The translations under genes were made by a program, and so were the position numbers. This document shows, in pieces, positions 13,608-21,602 of a stretch of 36,177 bases of DNA (position 1 is its first letter; each line of letters opens with the position of its first letter). The notes below the pieces were generated by a model. That model was given only the letters and a program-made list of their open reading frames with translations. It was not told where the DNA came from and did not search any database. Source of the stretch: an uncultured Mycobacterium sp. (lineage in GTDB: Bacteria > Actinomycetota > Actinomycetes > Mycobacteriales > Mycobacteriaceae); assembly GCA_900078375.1 (NCBI GenBank), contig FLQS01000040.1:21060-57236 (forward strand), in the 5' to 3' direction.

Positions 13608-14345
13608 CTACATGACTTTCGAGAGAAAGGCCTTGGTGCGGTCGTGCTGGGGATTGCTCAGGACATCTCGGGGCGGGCCGCTTTCGACAATCACTCCGCC
13701 ATCCATGAACACCAACTCGTCGGCGACCTCCCGGGCGAAGCCCATCTCGTGGGTCACCACGATCATCGTCATCCCCTGGCTGGCAAGCTTCTTCATCACA
13801 CCGAGCACCTCGCCCACGAGCTCGGGGTCCAGCGCCGAGGTCGGCTCGTCGAACAGCATCAACTTGGGGTCCATCGCCAGCGCACGGGCGATAGCGACCC
13901 GCTGTTGTTGACCGCCGGACAATTGCGCCGGGTACGCATCGGCCTTGTCCGACAAACCCACCGTGGCGAGTAGTTCGCGCGCCCGCTCGACGGCGGCGGC
14001 TTTCTTGACCCGCTTGACATGCACCGGCGATTCGATGATGTTGGCCAGCGCCGTGCGGTGCGGGAACAGGTTGAAGTGCTGGAACACCATGCCCACGTCG
14101 CGGCGGATGGTCTCGATGTGCTTCAGGTCGTTGGTAAGCTCGGTGCCGTCGACGATGATGTGCCCCTGCTGGTGTTCTTCCAGCCGGTTGATGCAGCGGA
14201 TCATGGTCGACTTGCCCGACCCCGACGGGCCGACGAGCACCAGAACCCGACCGCGGTCCACCGTCAGCGTCACCCCCTTCAACACCGACAGCGCACCGAA
14301 GTCCTTGCATACCCGTTCGGCGCGAACCATGGGTTCGGTGGTCAT
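13608..14345 (-). CDS. Polar amino-acid ABC transporter ATPase (GlnQ-like)
   Basis: A 245-residue ABC ATPase of the polar amino-acid uptake family. Walker A GPSGSGKST is at residues 39-47, the Q-loop in VGMVFQHFNLFPH near 85-96, the signature LSGGQQQR at 142-149, Walker B LMLFDEP at 162-168, and the H-loop in VVTHEMGFA. It powers the permease encoded just upstream; the ATG overlaps the permease stop (ATGA). An open frame extends much further upstream but is antisense or shadow sequence across the permease gene. Solute specificity (glutamine, glutamate, arginine or similar) is undecided. Confidence 0.93.
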   Translation of the reverse strand: MTTEPMVRAERVCKDFGALSVLKGVTLTVDRGRVLVLVGPSGSGKSTMIRCINRLEEHQQGHIIVDGTELTNDLKHIETIRRDVGMVFQHFNLFPHRTALANIIESPVHVKRVKKAAAVERARELLATVGLSDKADAYPAQLSGGQQQRVAIARALAMDPKLMLFDEPTSALDPELVGEVLGVMKKLASQGMTMIVVTHEMGFAREVADELVFMDGGVIVESGPPRDVLSNPQHDRTKAFLSKVM

Positions 14346-15262
14346 ACGTGCCCAGCCTCCGTAGTGGTCTGCGCCTTCGCCAGTGCCTCGAGTTGCTTGG
14401 TGGTCAGCTTCCTGGAGATGCCGCGGGAGAAGTACCTCTCGAGGTAGTACTGCCCCACCATCAGCACGCTGGTGACCACCAGGTACCAGGTTGCGGCGAC
14501 CATCAGCAGCGGGACCGGTTCGAAGGTTCGCGCGGCGATCTCCCGGGAGGCGATGCTGTAGAGGTCGTACGAGTAGGGCACGGCGGTCACCAGCGAGGTG
14601 GTCTTCAGCATGCTGATGACCTCGTTGCCGGTCGGCGGGATGATGACCCGCATGGCCTGCGGAAGCACGGTGCGGCGCATCGTCATTCCCCACGACATGC
14701 CCAGCGCGGTCGATGCCTCCGCCTGCCCTTCGGGCACGGAAGTGATTCCGGCGCGGATGATCTCGGCCATGTAGGCGGCCTCGTTCAGGCCCAGACCGAT
14801 GACGGCCAGCAGGAAGGGAATCGACAGGTCCTGTAGATCGAGGTGGAAGAACGTCGGGCCGAACGGAATACCGAGCTGGATGTTCTGGTAGATCGTCGGG
14901 ATCAGACCCCAGAACACCAGCTGGACGTACACCGGTGTGCCGCGGAAGATCCACAGGAAAACCCATGCCACCGAACCGAATACCGGGTTCGGCGACAGCC
15001 GCATCACCGACAGCACCACGCCGAGCACGATGCCGATCGCCATCGCGTAGACCGTCAGCTGCAGCGTGTTGAAAACGCCGAGCATGATGCGCTCGTTGAA
15101 CAGGTACTCGCGGTAGGTCGACCAGCCGTAAGCCGGGTTGGTGCCCGCGCCGTAGAGGAACAGCGCGACCAGCACGATGATGACGGTCGCCCCCACCCAC
15201 CGCCAGGGATGACGAAGTGGTACCGCGTTGATGGCAGGTGGGGCCGACTCGTCGACACTCAT
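14342..15262 (-). CDS. Polar amino-acid ABC transporter permease (HisM/GlnP family)
   Basis: A 306-residue membrane protein. An N-terminal soluble stretch of about 20 residues is followed by a first membrane segment (about 25-43), then the family domain: NTLQLTVYAMAIGIVLG, FRGTPVYVQLVFW, and the ATPase-contact EAA loop starting near EIIRAGITSVPEGQAEAS. It is the only permease gene, so the channel is probably a homodimer. It starts five bases after the binding-protein stop and overlaps the ATPase gene. The ribosome-binding site is weak, suggesting translational coupling. Confidence 0.92.
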   Translation of the reverse strand: MSVDESAPPAINAVPLRHPWRWVGATVIIVLVALFLYGAGTNPAYGWSTYREYLFNERIMLGVFNTLQLTVYAMAIGIVLGVVLSVMRLSPNPVFGSVAWVFLWIFRGTPVYVQLVFWGLIPTIYQNIQLGIPFGPTFFHLDLQDLSIPFLLAVIGLGLNEAAYMAEIIRAGITSVPEGQAEASTALGMSWGMTMRRTVLPQAMRVIIPPTGNEVISMLKTTSLVTAVPYSYDLYSIASREIAARTFEPVPLLMVAATWYLVVTSVLMVGQYYLERYFSRGISRKLTTKQLEALAKAQTTTEAGHV

Positions 15263-15267
15263 ATCGC

Positions 15268-16194
15268 TTAGCTGGTCCCACCGTTGATGGCCGGCTTGGT
15301 GATCATCCCCGACTCAACACCCCAGTTGCCGGCGATGGTCTTGTAGTCGCCGGTGTCAATGAGGTGTTGCAGAGCTTTCTGCAGCGAGACCGCCAGCGCT
15401 GAACCCTTCGCGACCGGCCAGCCGTACGGAGCCGAGTCGAAGATCTCGCCGGCGGCTTCGAGCTTGCCGTTGCTCTGCTTGATGGCGTACGCGGTCACCG
15501 GCGAATCCGCCGACATGGCATCGGCCTGGCCAAGTACCACGGCGTTGGTGGCGGCGTCCTGGCCGTCGAATTTCAGGATCTCGATGGCGGGTTTGCCGGC
15601 GTCGGTGCACGCCTTGCTCTTACCGGGCAGCTCGTCGGTTTCCTCGGTGGTGGTCGCCTGGACGGCCACCTTCTTACCACACGCGTTGGTGGGGTCGATC
15701 GGCGAGCCGGGACGCTGCGCCCACAGGATGCCCGCCGAGAAGTAGTCGACGAAGTCCACTGAGTCCTGGCGCTCTTTGGTGTCGGTGAACGACGACATGC
15801 CGACGTTGAAGGTGCCCTGCTGGATCGACGGGATGATCTTGGCGAAATCGGCTTCGCGGTAGTCGGCGGTCAATCCGAGCGTCGAGGCGATGGCGTTCAT
15901 CAGGTCCACGTCGAAGCCGACGATCTTGCCGCTGGGATCCTTGAATTCGTTTGGCGCGTAAGGGATATTGACGCCGACTACCAGTTTGCCCGACTTCTTG
16001 ATGTCGTCGGGAACTCCCGCCGCGATTTCGTCGACCTTCTGAGCCTTGGCGGCGGTGGTCGCGGCTGACGGACCTGCGCCGGTCTCGTTCTTGCTACTGC
16101 AGCCCGACAGAGTCAGGGCGCCTGCGACGGCAACCACTCCCGCGATACGCCACCAGTTCTGTGTTGCCCGACGGTCTTGACATCCAGTGAGCAC
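15268..16194 (-). CDS. Polar amino-acid ABC transporter substrate-binding lipoprotein
   Basis: A 308-residue secreted lipoprotein, first gene of a three-gene uptake operon. The signal peptide ends in lipobox TLSGC with Cys32. An Ala/Thr-rich linker leads to a type 3 solute-binding domain beginning at GKLVVGVNIPYAPNEF, with GFDVDLMNAIASTLG and a later SFTDTKERQDSVDFVDYF segment typical of amino-acid-binding members. The start is GTG at 16194 with AAAGAGG a few bases upstream; an ATG just inside is out of frame. Its ligand cannot be predicted from sequence alone. Confidence 0.92.
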   Translation of the reverse strand: MLTGCQDRRATQNWWRIAGVVAVAGALTLSGCSSKNETGAGPSAATTAAKAQKVDEIAAGVPDDIKKSGKLVVGVNIPYAPNEFKDPSGKIVGFDVDLMNAIASTLGLTADYREADFAKIIPSIQQGTFNVGMSSFTDTKERQDSVDFVDYFSAGILWAQRPGSPIDPTNACGKKVAVQATTTEETDELPGKSKACTDAGKPAIEILKFDGQDAATNAVVLGQADAMSADSPVTAYAIKQSNGKLEAAGEIFDSAPYGWPVAKGSALAVSLQKALQHLIDTGDYKTIAGNWGVESGMITKPAINGGTS

Positions 16195-16329
16195 GGTTGC
16201 CTCTTTCTCTCGACTGCATCCGGGCTGTCCTGCCCGAAACTAGTGGCATGGTTCAGGTTTTGTACTGCCGGTAACGGAACAGTAGTAGAGGTGTAACCAT
16301 CTGGCAGCGGATCCACAGGTACCGCCAGC

Positions 16330-16335
16330 TAGCGT
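16330..16335 (+). promoter_or_regulatory. Predicted -10 box of a leaderless promoter
   Basis: TAGCGT fits TAnnnT and lies eight bases before the ATG at 16344. There is no ribosome-binding site, so the small membrane-protein mRNA may be leaderless. The same hexamer precedes the HEPN/ApeA-like unit. Confidence 0.4.
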
Positions 16336-16343
16336 GGCCCAGC

Positions 16344-16667
16344 ATGCCTGATCTGAGTCGAGTTCACTTCGCCGTGATGGACGGCCCGACAGCCGCAACG
16401 CTGGCGCAGGTATTGCCGGTCCTGTTGTTGAGCCTGATGGTCGAAGTCCGCCGCACCCGGCTGCACCGCTCGACGGCCAGGCTGTACATCGGTCTGTTCT
16501 TCCTGTTTTTCGCGCTCGTCGAGACCGTCATGGTGCTCTCCATCGACGGCGAAGTCTATCCATTCCAGTGGTCCGATCTGATCGCCGCGCTACTGATCTT
16601 CGGGTTGATCACCATGATCTACCGGCTGTCGGTGGCCGAGCAGACGAAGGACGACGGCGATCTCTGA
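16344..16667 (+). CDS. Small membrane protein of unknown function
   Basis: A 107-residue protein with three probable membrane segments: about residues 17-34, 48-66 and 78-95, and a charged C-terminal tail (SVAEQTKDDGDL). The loop after the first segment is very basic (EVRRTRLHRSTARLY), predicting a cytoplasmic location. I recognise no family. It is divergent from the amino-acid ABC operon and 63 bp upstream of the DUF308 gene, with which it may share a transcript. Confidence 0.7.
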   Translation: MPDLSRVHFAVMDGPTAATLAQVLPVLLLSLMVEVRRTRLHRSTARLYIGLFFLFFALVETVMVLSIDGEVYPFQWSDLIAALLIFGLITMIYRLSVAEQTKDDGDL

Positions 16668-16730
16668 GCCCACCGGCTTGAACTGCTCAAATACCGCAAC
16701 TGACCGGGGCGCTGTGCAAGACTTCCGGCC

Positions 16731-17306
16731 ATGACAACTACCTCTACCCCGCCGCTGCTGCCGCATTTGTGGAAATCGGTCCTGCTGTCGGGAGTACTGG
16801 CACTCGCCCTCGGCGTCCTGGTACTCGTCTGGCCCGCCAAGACGATCATCGTCGTCGCGATCTTCTTCGGCGCCTACCTTCTGGTGACGGGCATCTCTCA
16901 GGTCTTCCACGCCTTCACGTTGCACGTGTCGGCGGGCGGGCGGGTCATGCTGTTCATCAGCGGCGCCGCCGCCATCATCCTGGCGGTGCTGTGCTTCCGT
17001 AGCCTCCAGAACTCGATTCTGCTGTTGGCCATCTGGATTGGTATCGGCTTCATCTTCCGTGGCGTCGCGACCGCGGTCTCGGCGATCAGCGACCCCGACA
17101 CCCCCGGGCGCGGCTGGGAGATCTTCATCGGTGTCATCAGCTTCATCGCGGGCCTGGTGGTCATGGGGTCGCCGTTCGAGTCGCTGGCCACACTGACCCT
17201 CGTGGTGGGTATCTGGCTGGTCGTGATCGGTGTCTTCGAGATCGTGGCGTCCTTCGGCGTGCGCAAGGCCTCCCAGAAGCTCGGCGATCGGATCAACGCC
17301 GCCTAA
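16731..17306 (+). CDS. DUF308 / HdeD-family membrane protein (Rv1624c-like)
   Basis: A 191-residue protein with six predicted membrane helices in three hairpin-like pairs, typical of the HdeD/DUF308 family. Recognisable segments are VLALALGVLVLVWP, FFGAYLLVTGISQVFHAF, and late GIWLVVIGVFEIVASF. The position just upstream of cydA matches M. tuberculosis Rv1624c. HdeD of E. coli takes part in acid resistance, but the role in mycobacteria is unknown. No ribosome-binding site is obvious before the ATG. A hairpin follows the gene. Confidence 0.85.
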   Translation: MTTTSTPPLLPHLWKSVLLSGVLALALGVLVLVWPAKTIIVVAIFFGAYLLVTGISQVFHAFTLHVSAGGRVMLFISGAAAIILAVLCFRSLQNSILLLAIWIGIGFIFRGVATAVSAISDPDTPGRGWEIFIGVISFIAGLVVMGSPFESLATLTLVVGIWLVVIGVFEIVASFGVRKASQKLGDRINAA

Positions 17307-17318
17307 CCACAGAAATCT

Positions 17319-17333
17319 GGGGCCAAAAGCCCC
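17319..17333 (+). terminator. Small GC hairpin after the DUF308 gene
   Basis: GGGGC (17319-17323) pairs with GCCCC (17329-17333) around the loop CAAAA. It starts 13 bases after the stop codon and has no T-tract. It is a weak terminator candidate separating the DUF308 gene from the cyd operon. Confidence 0.4.
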
Positions 17334-17344
17334 TAGCGCGAACG

Positions 17345-17388
17345 GCGCGGATTCCTACTACACTTCGTCGTAGATGGGCGATCCGCGC
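17345..17388 (+). promoter_or_regulatory. Inverted repeat around the predicted cydA promoter (operator or attenuator)
   Basis: GCGCGGAT (17345-17352) is the exact reverse complement of ATCCGCGC (17381-17388). Between them TACACT (17359-17364) fits the -10 consensus, and a CTAC/GTAG pair could extend a hairpin. Downstream comes T-rich CTTTCGTTTGCTT and then the cydA ribosome-binding site GGAGAG at 17402-17407. Either a dyad operator flanking the -10 box or a terminator-like leader hairpin would fit. Cytochrome bd genes are induced when oxygen is low or the main oxidase is inhibited; I see no clear CRP site. Confidence 0.4.
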
Positions 17389-17414
17389 CTTTCGTTTGCT
17401 TGGAGAGATCCGCC

Positions 17415-18863
17415 ATGAGTGCTCTTGACGTGTCCCGCTGGCAATTCGGAATCACGACCGTCTACCACTTCATCTTCGTTCCGCTGACGATCGGGCTGGC
17501 GCCGCTGATCGCCGTCATGCAGACGATCTGGGTGGTCACCGACAACCCGGCCTGGTACCGATTGACCAAGTTCTTCGGGAAGATCTTCCTGATCAACTTC
17601 GCGATCGGCGTCGCGACCGGCATCGTCCAGGAATTCCAGTTCGGGATGAACTGGAGTGAGTACTCCCGGTTCGTCGGCGACGTGTTCGGCGCGCCGCTGG
17701 CGCTGGAGGGCTTGGTCGCCTTCTTCCTTGAGTCCACCTTCATCGGTCTCTGGATCTTCGGCTGGACACGGCTCCCCCGCTGGCTGCACCTGACCTCGAT
17801 CTGGCTGGTGGCGATCGCGGTCAATCTTTCGGCGTTCTTCATCATCACCGCGAACTCATTCATGCAGCACCCGGTCGGCACCCGGTACAACCCGGTGACG
17901 CATCGTGCCGAACTGCAGAGCATCGCCGAGTTGTTCGCCAACAACACCGGGGTGGCGGCCTTCTGGCATGCCGTCGCGGCGTCGTTCCTGGTTGCGGCGA
18001 CGTTCGTGGCGACGGTCTGCGCGTGGTGGATGGTGCGAGCCAAGGGCAGCCCGGACGCGACGGCCTTGTACCGACCTGGCGCGATCCTTGGCTCGCTGGT
18101 GGCGCTGGCCGCCTGCGTCGGCTTGTTCTTCAGCGGCGACGTGCAGGGCAAGCTGATGTTCCACCAGCAGCCGATGAAGATGGCGGCTGCGGAATCGCTG
18201 TGCCACACCGAAACCGACCCGGGCTTCTCCATTCTGACGGTCGGCACCCACAACAACTGCGACAGCATCACCCGGGTCATCGAGGTGCCCTACGTCCTGC
18301 CGTTCCTGGCCGAAGGCAAGTTCAGCGGTGTCACGCTGGAGGGCACCAAAGACCTTCAGCAGCAATACGAACAGAAGTTCGGCCCGGAGTGGTACGTGCC
18401 CAACCTGTTCGTCACCTACTGGTCGTTCCGCGCCATGATCGGCCTGATGGGCGTGCCGCTGCTGTTCGCGCTGGCCACGCTGTGGCTGACCCGTCGCGGC
18501 CGGGTGCCCGGCTCCCGGTGGTATTCGCGATTCGCACTGATCACCCTGCCGACACCGTTTCTGGCGTCCATCTCCGGCTGGGTGTTCACCGAGATGGGCC
18601 GCCAGCCTTGGGTGGTCGCCCCCAATCCCGATGGTGACCAACTGGTTCGGCTGACCGTGCGCCAGGGCGTATCGCTGCACGGGCCGGGCCTGGTCTGGGT
18701 GTCGCTGATCTCGTTCACGTTGCTCTACGCGGTGCTCGCAGTGATCTGGTTCTTCCTGCTGCGCCGCTATATCACGACCGGGCCGTTGGAGCACGACTCC
18801 GAACCGGCGCCGCCCACCCCGCCAGGGGACGACGAGGTTGCGCCTCTGTCGTTCGCCTACTGA
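17415..18863 (+). CDS. cydA: Cytochrome bd ubiquinol/menaquinol oxidase subunit I
   Basis: A 482-residue heme-bearing subunit of the bd-type terminal oxidase, which reduces oxygen to water with electrons from menaquinol. The N-terminus SRWQFGITTVYHFIFVPLT is typical. Likely heme ligands are His18 (b595), His185 in FWHAVAAS and Met394 in EMGRQPW (b558). The quinol-binding loop is the short type. The ATG at 17415, eight bases after GGAGAG, gives the usual N-terminus; an upstream in-frame TTG adds five residues. It heads cydA-cydB-cydD-cydC. Mycobacteria use this oxidase under low oxygen or when the bcc-aa3 branch is blocked. Confidence 0.97.
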   Translation: MSALDVSRWQFGITTVYHFIFVPLTIGLAPLIAVMQTIWVVTDNPAWYRLTKFFGKIFLINFAIGVATGIVQEFQFGMNWSEYSRFVGDVFGAPLALEGLVAFFLESTFIGLWIFGWTRLPRWLHLTSIWLVAIAVNLSAFFIITANSFMQHPVGTRYNPVTHRAELQSIAELFANNTGVAAFWHAVAASFLVAATFVATVCAWWMVRAKGSPDATALYRPGAILGSLVALAACVGLFFSGDVQGKLMFHQQPMKMAAAESLCHTETDPGFSILTVGTHNNCDSITRVIEVPYVLPFLAEGKFSGVTLEGTKDLQQQYEQKFGPEWYVPNLFVTYWSFRAMIGLMGVPLLFALATLWLTRRGRVPGSRWYSRFALITLPTPFLASISGWVFTEMGRQPWVVAPNPDGDQLVRLTVRQGVSLHGPGLVWVSLISFTLLYAVLAVIWFFLLRRYITTGPLEHDSEPAPPTPPGDDEVAPLSFAY

Positions 18864-18885
18864 GCCGCAGGAGAGGAGTTACATC

Positions 18886-19929
18886 ATGGGACTGCAACAG
18901 TTTTGGTTCATCATCGTGGCGGTGCTGTTTCTCGGCTTCTTCGTCCTGGAGGGGTTCGACTTCGGTGTCGGGATGGTGATGGCGTGGCTCGGCCGGCTCG
19001 GCAAGGGTGACCCCGAGTCGCACCGCCGGGCCGTGCTCAACACCATCGGTCCGGTCTGGGACGGCAACGAGGTATGGCTGATCACCGCGGGCGGCGCCAT
19101 GTTCGCGGCCTTCCCACACTGGTATGCCACGGTGTTCTCGACGCTCTACCTGCCGCTGCTGGTAATTCTGCTGTCGATGATCGCCCGCATCGTGGCCATC
19201 GAATGGCGCGGCAAGATCGACGATCCGAAGTGGCGCAGGTGGTGTGACATCGGGATCGCCATCGGGTCTTGGCTGCCGGCGATCCTGTGGGGTGTGGCGT
19301 TCGCGATTCTGGTCAAGGGCCTTCCGGTCGGGCCGGACAAGAATGTCGTCGGGCTGTCGGTCGCCGATGTGCTCAACCCCTACACGTTGCTCGGCGGGCT
19401 GGCCACCTGCGCGCTGTTCCTGTTCCACGGCGCGGTGTTCCTGGCGCTGAAGTCCGGCGGTGCTGTGCGCACCGATGCGGTCGGATTGGCCCGCAAGCTC
19501 AGCGTGCCCGCCACCGTGCTGGTCGCCGCGTTCGGCCTGTGGACCCAACTGGCGTACGGAAAGCCGTGGACATGGGCCGTGCTGGCGCTGGCGGTGGTGG
19601 CCCAGCTGGCGGCCGTCGCGGCCGCCTGGGGCGTCCGCGAAGGCTGGGCGTTCCTGGCGACGACGATCGTCGTCGCCGCGGTGGTGATCCTGCTGTTCGG
19701 GTCGTTGTACCCGAATCTGGTGCCGTCCACCCTCGACCCGGCCTACAACCTGACGATCTACAACGGCTCGTCGAGTCCGTACACCTTGAAGGTGATGACT
19801 TGGGCCGCACTGATATTCACCCCGATCGTCCTGATCTACCAGGGTTGGACCTACTGGATCTTCCGTAAGCGGATCTTCGCCGAGTCGATCCCGAAGTCGA
19901 TCGGTCTGCCGCTGAGGCGCGTGCCCTGA
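18886..19929 (+). CDS. cydB: Cytochrome bd oxidase subunit II
   Basis: A 347-residue integral membrane protein with about eight to nine helices, the partner of CydA. Family motifs are LEGFDFGVGM near residues 20-30 and VWDGNEVWLITAGGAMFAAF near 58-77. It carries no heme itself in known enzymes but stabilises the complex. The ATG at 18886 follows GGAGAGGAG by seven bases and 22 bases after the cydA stop; the open frame extends upstream into cydA but has no support. Its stop overlaps the region where cydD may start. Confidence 0.96.
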   Translation: MGLQQFWFIIVAVLFLGFFVLEGFDFGVGMVMAWLGRLGKGDPESHRRAVLNTIGPVWDGNEVWLITAGGAMFAAFPHWYATVFSTLYLPLLVILLSMIARIVAIEWRGKIDDPKWRRWCDIGIAIGSWLPAILWGVAFAILVKGLPVGPDKNVVGLSVADVLNPYTLLGGLATCALFLFHGAVFLALKSGGAVRTDAVGLARKLSVPATVLVAAFGLWTQLAYGKPWTWAVLALAVVAQLAAVAAAWGVREGWAFLATTIVVAAVVILLFGSLYPNLVPSTLDPAYNLTIYNGSSSPYTLKVMTWAALIFTPIVLIYQGWTYWIFRKRIFAESIPKSIGLPLRRVP

Positions 19930-19991
19930 GCGCCGGCGGCCGGCGCCGGGCGGGCCCGCTGGACCCGCGTCTGTGGCGGTCTTCGTCGGCG

Positions 19992-21602
19992 GTGCGCCGC
20001 TATCTGGTCGCGACGGTTGCCTGCGGGACGCTGATCTCCGGCTGTGCCATCGCCGGCGCCGTCGTACTCGGTCATGTGGTGGCCGGTGTCATCACCGACC
20101 CGGGCACCCGCAGCATTGGTTACTGGCGTACCGATCTGGTGATCCTGGCCGGGCTGTGGCTCGTGCGGGCTCTGGTGCAGTGGCTACAGGGCCGGCTTGG
20201 CCAGCGCGGGTCCAGCGCGGTGATCGCCGACCTCGGCGGCCAGGTCCTGCAAACGGTCACCGCCGTGGCGCCCGGAGTGCGGGGCAGCGGCCGAGACGAC
20301 GCCACGACCGTGATCACCAGCGGGCTCGACGGTCTGCGACCGTATTTCACCGCCTATCTCCCCGCGCTCTTCCTCGCGGCGATCCTCACCCCGGCCACCG
20401 TTGTCGTCATCGCGTTCAACGACTTCCAGTCGGCGCTGATCGTGCTGATCGCACTGCCGCTGATCCCGGTCTTCATGGTGCTCATCGGCCTGGCCACCGC
20501 GGAGCGTTCGGCGGACGCACTGGAAGCGATGACCACGCTGCAGGCACGGCTGATGGATCTGATTGCCGGCATCCCCACACTGCGCGCCCTCGGCCGGGCC
20601 GACGGGCCAGCCGACCGCATCGCCAAACTCAGTGCGGCCCATCGCCGATCGGCGATGGCCACCCTGCGCATCGCGTTCCTTTCAGCCCTGGTGCTCGAGC
20701 TCATCGCCACGCTGGGCGTGGCGCTGGTCGCGGTCAGCATCGGGCTACGGCTGGTGTTCGGTGAGATGAGCCTGGTCGCCGGGCTGACCGTGCTGCTGCT
20801 GGCCCCTGACGTGTTCTGGCCGCTGCGCCGCGTCGGCGTCGAGTTCCACGCCGCGCAGAACGGAAAGGCGGCCGCCGACAAGGCGTTCGCGCTCATCGAG
20901 CAGTACCCCGAACCGCCGGCCGGCACCGGCACCGTCAACGCCGCCGGCGCGGTGATCGTGCTCGACGGCCTGTGCGTCGCCGGGCGGGACGGGATGTCGC
21001 CGCACCAGTTGTCCGGCCGGCTGCTGCCCGGTGAGATCACCGTGCTCACCGGCGCCAACGGCGCCGGCAAGACCACCACCCTGCTCGCAATCGCCGGCCT
21101 GATCACCCCGACGCGCGGCCACGTCACCGTCGACGGTGTCGACGTCGACGTCGACGAACTCGACCGCGCTGCCTGGTGGCGGCAGCTGGCGTGGTTGGCC
21201 CAACGCCCGGTGATCATCCCCGGCAGCATCGCCGACAACCTCAATCTGTTCGGACCGCTAACCGACCCCGAATCCGCCTGCCGGGCAGCGGGTTTCACCG
21301 ACGTTCTCGAGCGGCTGCCGAACGGCATGGACACCGTACTGGGCCGCAGCGGAACGGGGCTGTCGCTGGGGCAGCGCCAGCGGCTGGGCCTGGCGCGCGC
21401 ACTCGGCTCCCGCGCACCCGTGCTGCTACTCGATGAACCCACCTCACACCTCGATGAGGACACCGAACAGGCTGTGCTGCAAGCTATCATCCGACGCGCA
21501 GCAGAGGGAGCCACTGTCGTGCTGGTCGCCCACCGCGACAGTGTGGTGGGAATCGCCGATCACGCCATCGCGGTGGAGGCCGATCACCATGCCGCCGTCT
21601 GA
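19992..21602 (+). CDS. cydD: ABC exporter CydD, needed for cytochrome bd assembly
   Basis: One half of the heterodimeric CydDC exporter, required for cytochrome bd maturation through thiol or heme-related transport. Six membrane segments occupy roughly residues 1-290. The ATPase domain has Walker A GANGAGKT at 354-361, signature LSLGQ at 457-461 and Walker B VLLLDEP at 477-483. The first canonical start is GTG at 19992 (536 residues). However, the in-frame sequence just upstream encodes GPLDPRLWRSSSA, which resembles the conserved CydD N-terminus. The true start could therefore be a CTG at 19926 overlapping the cydB stop, with GAGG eight bases before it. Confidence 0.9.
   Translation: MRRYLVATVACGTLISGCAIAGAVVLGHVVAGVITDPGTRSIGYWRTDLVILAGLWLVRALVQWLQGRLGQRGSSAVIADLGGQVLQTVTAVAPGVRGSGRDDATTVITSGLDGLRPYFTAYLPALFLAAILTPATVVVIAFNDFQSALIVLIALPLIPVFMVLIGLATAERSADALEAMTTLQARLMDLIAGIPTLRALGRADGPADRIAKLSAAHRRSAMATLRIAFLSALVLELIATLGVALVAVSIGLRLVFGEMSLVAGLTVLLLAPDVFWPLRRVGVEFHAAQNGKAAADKAFALIEQYPEPPAGTGTVNAAGAVIVLDGLCVAGRDGMSPHQLSGRLLPGEITVLTGANGAGKTTTLLAIAGLITPTRGHVTVDGVDVDVDELDRAAWWRQLAWLAQRPVIIPGSIADNLNLFGPLTDPESACRAAGFTDVLERLPNGMDTVLGRSGTGLSLGQRQRLGLARALGSRAPVLLLDEPTSHLDEDTEQAVLQAIIRRAAEGATVVLVAHRDSVVGIADHAIAVEADHHAAV

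Noticed and set aside
14346..15281. A fused 557-residue protein ending in the ABC ATPase
   Set aside because: The upstream part is an out-of-frame reading of the permease gene; the ATPase has its own ATG overlapping the permease stop.
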